DNA of 64,000 bases from Phycomyces nitens (taxonomy: Eukaryota > Mucoromycota > Mucoromycetes > Mucorales > Phycomycetaceae): the NCBI GenBank assembly GCA_022702545.1, contig JAHRBC010000004.1, positions 620,001 through 684,000 on the forward strand. Reading direction: 5' to 3'. The position numbers and the translations under genes are program-made. The notes under the pieces are model-generated. The model was not told where the DNA came from and ran no database searches. It saw only the letters and a program-made list of their open reading frames with translations. Shown piece by piece: positions 57,830 to 64,000 of the stretch (position 1 is its first letter; each line of letters opens with the position of its first letter).

Positions 57830-58527
57830 TATCAGACATTTTGATTCATTCGACTAGGTAACACATTCTCACTTGTTTAGCATCCACGTAACCTTGGTCT
57901 GGTGCTATTTCAGGCTATTTTCATTGTAGCTTGAGTAGACCTAGTATCCAGGGCTTTAATGACAATATTAGGAATATTAAGAGTTATTTGAATATGTGTA
58001 TATACTATGTTTTTCCAGTTGACATGATTTGAATCCCATGAACGTATTCACCTACCAGTTTTATTTTCTTTTAATGTATTACATGATAAAATATTATAAA
58101 GTTCTTATTATGTTTAATATCGTATTTCAGTATACCTTATTGTGTAAATATAATTGTGATAGTTATAACTGTTTCTTCATCATCACCATATATCTCCATC
58201 TTTTGATTGGTGTGTATACTGTTTGTAAGGGTGTGTCGTTTTCCTCTGATATAGCTAGTGATGATCCACTCTTACGAGTTCCACTGATTATAAGTCCTCT
58301 TTGATAAGCTAAAAGCTCTTTTTATCTATCAAGGAGTTCGTTGTTGTTTTGTTGGGACATGGTGATTCAAACGAGGAAAGTACCATTAAAAGTAAAAATA
58401 AAACGATTATGGTACTGATTCTTTATTTTTTGAGGTTTAAATCAATTGTCCTTAATCTTGGTATGAGTCTGTATGAATATTAAATCAAACAAAGAAAGGA
58501 ATATTTAGAGAATAAAACTATCTAAAA

Positions 58528-58615
58528 GTCTCTGTGAGATTCGAACTCACGGTCTTCCAGCCAAGGCCAGAAAACCACCTGTCAAGTCAACCAAAAGTCA
58601 ACTATAGACCGAGAC
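58528..58615 (-). ncRNA. Degenerate class II tRNA-like (Leu-type) sequence, pol III-type unit
   Basis: 88 nt on the minus strand. The ends GTCTC and GAGAC pair (6 of 7 bp in the acceptor position). The T arm is perfect (GTGAG TTCGAAT CTCAC, an excellent B box), and a TTTT terminator follows directly. The 3' half resembles tRNA-Leu, with a CCTTGGC-containing long variable arm. The D arm and anticodon arm do not fold properly, so it is a tRNA pseudogene or the head of a tRNA-derived SINE rather than a working tRNA. Confidence 0.55.
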
Positions 58616-58733
58616 GGGATGTTCAAAAGAACAACAAAATTCAAAAGACTAGGGCTATTCCTCACTGTTTTAAGCAACAAAGGCTATATTCAATTACGAG
58701 ACCCCGCCTCTTTCGTTTCATCTAAACGCGATT

Positions 58734-59660
58734 TTACATTCTCTGGATTAACATTATCAAAGTGCTCTTGGGTATAACTACTAGAGTAGTACAACCAAGA
58801 ACGATCAATATAGTCTTGTAGCCCAGGGGGGCTACGGGCGAGAATTGAACATTGTTTCCAGCGCAAGATAATGGCCTAAAGACGTTCAGCCAAAATCCTG
58901 ACAAGCACATCTTCGCAGCACCTGGTTCCATCAACCGACCACGAGAGATTGGAGGCTTAAATAAAGTAGGACTTTATACACTGTCACAATATTGATTGCC
59001 GGACAGCAAGAGATTGGCCAGATATCGCAACGGCCATGTACCAGACTCAGGGCTGAAATCCCTACTCAGGCTTTGGAATTGAATGTCCCAACTTGAGAAG
59101 ACAGCCATACCCCAGACACAGAAGTGCCTCTCGCACAGGCTGAGTTGGTTTGGTTGCCGAGAGATAGCTTCGTCACTGAAACGCTCGGATGCCAATCTCA
59201 AGGCGACTGAACTGCCTTGAATCATTGAACTTCCCCATCTGTTGCCAACGAAAGTTGCATCATTTTGGCCTGTCATGAAGAGTGGTGGTATCTCATTGGC
59301 GCCCGATGGCTCCCACCTATTCTGCACCTCTTCATAACCGGACTCGACCTAGAGTCCAGCCAGGTTCCAGACTAGAAGGAATCAAGACAGAACAGGGTTT
59401 CTTGCCGGCCGATTTCAGACCAATGTCTGAAGGATGTTTGGTTTGACAGTTTTGATTTGCATTGCAACCGTCTTTACAAGAGGCTTACTTGATAGCGAGT
59501 TATCAAGTCCAAGGCAGGGACGTCTTATAGGCGGAACCATGGAGGAGCATACTATTGAATAAAAGTTTATGAGTTTTGAATTGGGATGTTTTGACTCTTG
59601 ACATTACTTACATTGACAGAGTTGTCCAAGTAAAAAAGTGGTTAAAAACAAAGTCCGCAT
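58734..59660 (-). pseudogene. GC-rich island, possible decayed spliced gene with signal-peptide-like first exon
   Basis: Base composition here is clearly higher in GC than the flanks. On the minus strand a possible first exon at about 59660 encodes MRTLFLTTFLLGQLCQ, which looks like a secretion signal. It ends at a perfect GTAAGT donor; a fitting acceptor lies at about 59553 (TTCAATAG). Further GTAAG donors follow (near 59493). A frame of at least 117 codons (59327-58974) lies downstream but cannot be joined to the first exons without a stop by any splice I tried. I recognise no domain. It could be a broken secreted-protein gene or repeat sequence that resembles coding DNA. Confidence 0.25.
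58810..58935 (-). other. Second tRNA-like fragment (low confidence)
   Basis: Minus strand contains TGGCTGAACGTCTTTAGG followed about 35 nt later by GTTCAATTCTCGC, loosely resembling A- and B-box spacing, then a GC-rich GCCCCCCTGGGC. Base pairing is poor. It may equally be part of the GC-rich island. Confidence 0.25.
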
Positions 59661-60083
59661 GTCAATATGTTAGTCATTGCAAACCAATGGACAAAAATTA
59701 TGTAGCATTCAGCTCATTAGAGTACTAAATTACTTACAGGAACAGCGTGTCAAAGTAGAAGGCGAGTGGGAAAAAAAGGCGTCTTGTCTCTTCCCACACC
59801 AAAGGCTTACTTATGATTATTATTTTTGATTGCTATGATGACGCGAGCCTGGATTGGCCAATGGAATGTCTCGTTATTACTTATATCACGTGTATGCCTA
59901 GGAGCCTTTGACACAATTCAATACAAACCCGTAATAAAGCATGTAAAGGAAAGCAGTAAAACAATCCACGTAAAAGCAGTAAAGAAGTGTAACTTTTGGA
60001 CAATGCAGTTGTAATATTGTACTCCGTTACCGAGTTTGAATGACTATTCAATACCAGTCTAAAAGTGTAACAAAATTCCGTGG

Positions 60084-60300
60084 TTTTGTATACCTTGAGA
60101 TATACACACCCAGCTGAATAAAGTCCAAACTCTACAACCGATCTCTGGCTACTCTTTGCAAATGCATGGCAAGCTAATGTCTAAATAAGCTATACATCAA
60201 GCACTCATACATCTCATATCAAGCGATAGCCGACCATTATACAGCAGAGATTTTAACAACAAAGACATTTGAGTAATTCAAAACAGCTATTTGGCATCAT
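60084..60300 (-). repeat. Inverted-repeat family, copy E (right arm of element 2)
   Basis: On the minus strand it carries TATAATGGTCGGCTATCG (the tRNA-like block), AGCTTGCCATGCATTTGC, CAAAGAGTAGCCAGAGATCG, GGTTGTAGAGTTTGG and the inner TGTGTATATCTCAAGG. Inverted relative to copy D and most similar to copy C in the middle part. Confidence 0.75.
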
Positions 60301-60339
60301 ACAAATACTCTTTGGATAAAATATTAAAAACGATTAAAA

Positions 60340-60416
60340 AAGGGGGTTCAATAACATATTTTCAAAGTCTTGATGACCAATAGATAAAACTTGGAAAATA
60401 AAAATCAATGAAACCC
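60340..60416. repeat. Short inverted repeat
   Basis: AAGGGGGTTCA at the left and TGAAACCCCCT at the right form a G/C-rich 9-10 bp stem with about 55 nt between, in AT-rich DNA. Possible MITE relic or hairpin. Confidence 0.35.
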
Positions 60417-60482
60417 CCTAATAAATATATTTGAAAAATAAAAAATAGCAGTACTCTACTAAGCTCTCCTTCTTAGTAGATT

Positions 60483-60512
60483 GAAATCTTTGAGGCCACC
60501 AAAGTGTCAAAC
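60483..60512 (-). repeat. Diverged copy of the SINE tail
   Basis: CTTTGGTGGCCTCAAAGATT on the minus strand matches the tail of the element at 60700-60915 in about 16 of 20 positions. Confidence 0.4.
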
Positions 60513-60699
60513 ATTTATGATGGCTGAGTAGGTTTAGAAAAGATATAAAAGAGGACAATATTTCATTGAATAAAAAAGCATCTATTTTTCTATCCTCGTT
60601 TACAATTCCCAGTGGGGTTGACCAATATTGGTTGTATTATAGCATTGGAAGAACAACCTAGATCTAAAACGACAAATAAAAATTTAAACTAAAAACAAA

Positions 60700-60915
60700 A
60701 CAGTACTGATTTGGTCTGCCATATTGGAATCTTCGTAGCCACCGAAGTCCAAGCCGGGATCTCTGACAAAGTCCCAGGTACTGCCCCGACGTACCACCCA
60801 GCTGATTAAGAATTCTCAGCTCCCCAATTTCCAAGCCCGGGAATCGAACCCCGGACCTGGACCTTGGAAATCCAACGTCTTAACCTACTGAGTCATACCC
60901 CAGTAGGTTACACGG
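60700..60915 (-). repeat. tRNA-derived SINE-like element
   Basis: The minus strand starts with a tRNA-like head of about 80 nt. The A box is TGACTCAGTAGG and the B box GGTTCGATTCC is perfect, but the anticodon arm has a nine-base loop and the T stem has a mismatch, so it is not a functional tRNA. A GC-rich body of about 120 nt follows, ending CTTCGGTGGCTACGAAGATT. A diverged copy of this ending (CTTTGGTGGCCTCAAAGATT) lies at about 60483-60510 in the same orientation. Head plus unrelated body plus a second tail copy is the structure of a tRNA-derived SINE. Confidence 0.65.
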
Positions 60916-63900
60916 TATAGAAAATTAAGAAATACGTGCAACTCGTCGCTTGCCTTTTATGGTGATAGGATCTTTATAGTGTCTACTGGGTTTCTACACT
61001 CAATAATAATAGATTCTTTACATCTGTAGCTAATCATCAACTCATGCTAATTCATTCCTCTTTTTTTCTTCTTCTTTTTCTGCTAATGTTGTTTTTACAG
61101 TTTTTTCTGTGTTTTAAATATAGCATAAAAAACAGTCTTTGGTTCTAATGTAGTAGATTCCAATTGAGATTACTTTTTTATGCTCAATCTACTCAATCAA
61201 TGTCCTGCCAGTAACAAAAATACCAATCTATTTCTTGCCTTAGCCAACACACAAAAATAAATGAAATAATTACTTTGCAAATATTTGTTACTATTGTTTT
61301 CTCTATCAAAGCTACTTGCACTTTCGAATTCAATGTCGGTTTAGTTGACACTATTCACTCAAACCAAACCCCCCAAAAAATAATAATAATAAAAAGGATA
61401 CTATTGAAAGTGAAAGAAAGGTAGCAAGATAATAAACTAAAGACTCGAACAAGGCTAAACAAAAGCAGATACAATGGATCATCTTTTCTCAGGTGGTTTA
61501 TTGATATAATTTAGCTGGTGTCTATCTTCCAGCAAAGAAGTGTATTTTATATCCAAAAAAGAATCACCTAGATAGAGAAAACAAACTATTCGTTTAATAT
61601 TGATACGCATAATAACTGCTGTAATCAAAATATTGGCATCAGTAGTATCCGTTTTTCATTTGTTATACTTTCCCCCCTCCCAAATGAAAACTTCTGCCTT
61701 TTGGTTTTTTGGCTGTCGATATATGCTGGAGCCATCCTATATTTTTCGTCTTGTTTAAATAAAAAGATATTGGGTGTCATATAGAAAAATTAAAGAAACC
61801 CCTACAAAGTCTTGGGTCTATACGGTAACCTATTACATTTGAGTTGTACACCACCAGCGTAAATCAATTATCAAATCAATTCCCGTACCTCATTCATTTT
61901 GCACTATCGATACCATATAGCTTTCATTACACTCTTTCTGTCAAGAACTGAGCGAAGCAAACGAGACAATATTTTTGTGTATATATTATTTAAAAGTGTT
62001 GGTCGCTTGATCTTTATACAATCAAGTTCTACTGGTGTTTATATAGCTAGGATAAATATATATCTAAATATAATGTTTGATTATTATGGCGGGTGTGGGT
62101 ACAAGAATAAAAGTTCCAAGATATATATGATATTTTCTGTCCTCTAGCTAGTATTCATGTTAGGAGTGTAAGGGAACTGGCTGTTGAGGGACAATATTGA
62201 CACCTGTGGAGATGTGTACAGCTTACCAAAAACTCTCTCGATAAATAATAAGAGAATGGACTGTTGTGGTTCATTATTAAAGGTAAGAGTTAATACGACA
62301 TTGCAATCAGGAAAGTTTGTAAAAGATATAGAATTGACTCGAGCCACATTCCATCCATTTCTAGTATATCATTCCCGGTGAATACCATGAAGAGCACATG
62401 GTTTTTGAAATAAAAAAAAAGACAAATGAGTTGTTAGTATGTAGCAAATATATTTGTGTCTACATTTATTGTCCCAAGTAGAAAGCCCATAATTAAGGAT
62501 TGTCAAAGCCAGACGTTAAAGTCGCCTAATCCTCCCGACATGTCATCTTGATAAACACTCTTAATCCCAAGTTTTAAACCTTCAAACTTGCAAGCACCCT
62601 TTTGTTGTGGTTACATTACTAACAGAAGAAAAGTTATCAACATTAAATAATATGGTAAGCTGAGGATAGAAAGAAACCTTGAGTGAATATATGATTTATA
62701 AAAATTAGGAATTTTTATTCACGGTCAATAATCTTGTTTTTTCTTTGACACCATAATTCCTATTATTGCCAAGGACATGTGCCTTTTATTGGGGCACTAG
62801 AGGAGACACTGAAACTACAATGTAATCTGCACTAAAATACGGTAACTATATATTATATAATCAAAATATGAATAAAAAAGAAAGAGTTTAAGTATTACTA
62901 AAGCTAATAAAAACCAAATAAAGTTACTTGCAATCTATTTGTAATATTTTTGAATATATCAATACGAACAAAATAATCAATAAATATTATGCTCAAAGTA
63001 CCAAAGTAGAAGTCTAGATAAGAATATTAGTAGAAAATAAACCTACTATATTACTACTGCAATTTGGCAGTTTTATTTCTACAAAATAACTGTGCAATTT
63101 GGCTGTTGGTATACTCGGAAAAATGCTGTATTATGATAGCTCTCAAATGTATACTTTAGATATTAAATGTGTATACTCTTTTTAACTATACGAACACAAA
63201 TCAAGGTATTTAGTAAAAGATCAGTATTAATCTAGACTTTTATTTTCTGGCTAATACATTATAAGGTCGTGAAAAGGATTATAGACCGGAATTTTTAAAG
63301 TGGCTATGCTCCATTTTTCTTCTTTTCTTTTTTCTCGTGCTTAACTATCAATGACAGAAACCTTGCCATTAATTCTCTTTTTACTTTCTTATCCTTTTGA
63401 TTTTCCTTTATATTTACTGGTATCTATTGTACTTGTGGAATTAATTGAAATTATATATTTATCGAACAACTTACACGGTTAGATGCATAAAAAGAAAATA
63501 ATACTTTAGTGAATCTCTCTTTTATAGCCTGATTTGCCGTTTGTTGTAATTAAATATCACAATGTCACTTTAATATTCTGATAATACCCTCTTTAAGCAC
63601 CTACACCATATATTTCTTATTATACATGTTCTTTTTGCTGGAACTTCCTAACCATAAAAGAAATACTATCTTGTAAGCTATAATAGACGCAATATATGCA
63701 ATTACTATACAAATTGCTAATAAATATCTATTAAAAATATTGATGTCAATCTATTTTCAAAAAGAAATAACCAGAAACCGAACCGACTTGTTTGTACAAC
63801 AAAACTGGGATAATCTTTTCAGTGATTAATAAAATCCACAAAATAAATATGATATGATATGATACCACTATTGTAAATGATCAATATTTCTTAAATATAA

Positions 63901-64000
63901 TACCCAATAATAAGCATATTGAGAATATGATATATTTAACCTTTGCGCAATTTGAGGCCGTCTAGTTTTTCTTGGGCTACTGTATACTATAGTATAGTGA
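60916..64000. other. Terminal AT-rich region of 3.1 kb, no gene seen
   Basis: Dense AT-rich sequence. The longest frames (61899-62147 and 62184-62381 plus, 62144-62347 minus) overlap each other on opposite strands and show no domain. The piece around 62160-62390 is slightly richer in GC. A short imperfect duplication (GCAATTTGGCAG / GCAATTTGGCTG) lies near 63059-63104. A true gene may begin past the window edge, but nothing here shows it. Confidence 0.5.

Larger units (their letters stand above)
57611..60300. mobile_element. Putative long-inverted-repeat element 2 (older, diverged)
   Basis: Copies D and E lie in inverted orientation about 2.7 kb apart, the same geometry as element 1 at 43.3-45.8 kb. 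The interior differs from element 1 at the level of eye inspection. It contains a tRNA-Leu-like sequence (58528-58615), a second B-box-like sequence (near 58850) and a GC-rich island with splice-like signals on the minus strand (58.7-59.7 kb). Boundaries are approximate. Confidence 0.5.

Noticed and set aside
59288..59300. Retroelement primer-binding site (TGGCGCCCGATG)
   Set aside because: Short chance match inside the GC-rich island; no LTR precedes it and no polyprotein follows.
61899..62381. Candidate gene near the right end
   Set aside because: Overlapping frames on both strands with no domain, no splice partner and composition like the surrounding DNA.
1..64000. CRISPR array, bacterial operons, prophage or ribosomal RNA genes
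   Set aside because: No regularly spaced direct repeats, no prokaryotic gene organisation and no rRNA sequence were seen; genes are intron-bearing and eukaryotic.

Overview
The window is nuclear DNA from a filamentous fungus, most likely an early-diverging one of the Mucoromycota (Mucorales/Phycomyces-like). The evidence is AT-rich intergenic DNA, many short GT-AG introns (mostly 45-90 nt), Tc1/mariner-type transposase relics, and a gene set that mixes fungal families (Sec2 RabGEF, Iks1 kinase, Gda1 nucleoside diphosphatase, fungal_trans regulator, Cps1-like GT2) with families that yeasts lack (BTG/TOB, SLC28-type nucleoside transporter, PA-TM-RING ligase). The species assignment is inference; no rRNA or intact tRNA gene is present to anchor it.

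Layout. 0.2-1.25 kb: decayed Tc1/mariner transposase. 2.0-3.2 kb (-): aquaglyceroporin. 4.1-4.7 kb (-): orphan single-pass membrane protein. 6.2-8.7 kb (-): SulP sulfate permease with STAS domain. 8.7-13.8 kb: AT-rich gene desert. 13.8-16.2 kb (+): fungal_trans regulator, convergent with a Gda1/CD39 NDPase (16.65-18.28 kb, -). 18.3-23.3 kb: second desert. 23.3-25.3 kb (-): CNT/SLC28 nucleoside transporter. 26.4-28.0 kb (-): Sec2/Rabin8-like RabGEF. 28.9-29.7 kb (+): FCP1/NIF-like HAD protein. 30.5-32.0 kb (+): GT2 polysaccharide synthase, convergent with GSK3 kinase (32.2-33.6 kb, -). 33.6-36.7 kb: gap. 36.7-38.6 kb (-): PA-TM-RING E3 ligase, directly upstream of whose start lies the end of a Yra1/ALY mRNA-export adaptor (38.7-40.1 kb, -). 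41.9-45.8 kb: second mariner relic and an element bounded by long inverted repeats. 46.8-48.4 kb (-): RPP40-like RNase P/MRP subunit, divergent from a BTG/TOB gene (48.8-49.5 kb, +). 49.8-51.2 kb: further repeat relics. 51.7-56.3 kb (-): 15-exon Iks1-type membrane kinase sharing a 151-bp head-to-head promoter with an ECHDC1-like enoyl-CoA hydratase (56.4-57.3 kb, +). 57.6-60.3 kb: second long-inverted-repeat element holding tRNA-like sequences and a GC-rich island. 60.7-60.9 kb: tRNA-derived SINE-like unit. 60.9-64.0 kb: AT-rich with nothing recognisable.

The genes do not form a pathway cluster. They are housekeeping, signalling and transport genes in usual fungal order, each with its own introns, separated by repeat-rich accessory DNA. 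The spliced gene models were built by hand from reading-frame continuity and splice consensus; exon ends are given in each entry.

The most unusual content is a repeat family present at least five times (43.3, 45.6, 51.1, 57.6 and 60.1 kb). Four copies form two separate inverted pairs about 2.5-2.7 kb apart, and each copy carries a tRNA-like segment. I do not recognise a described family. Other points of note are GC-AG introns, a 36-nt intron, a long intron in YRA1, and a BTG/TOB gene in a fungus.
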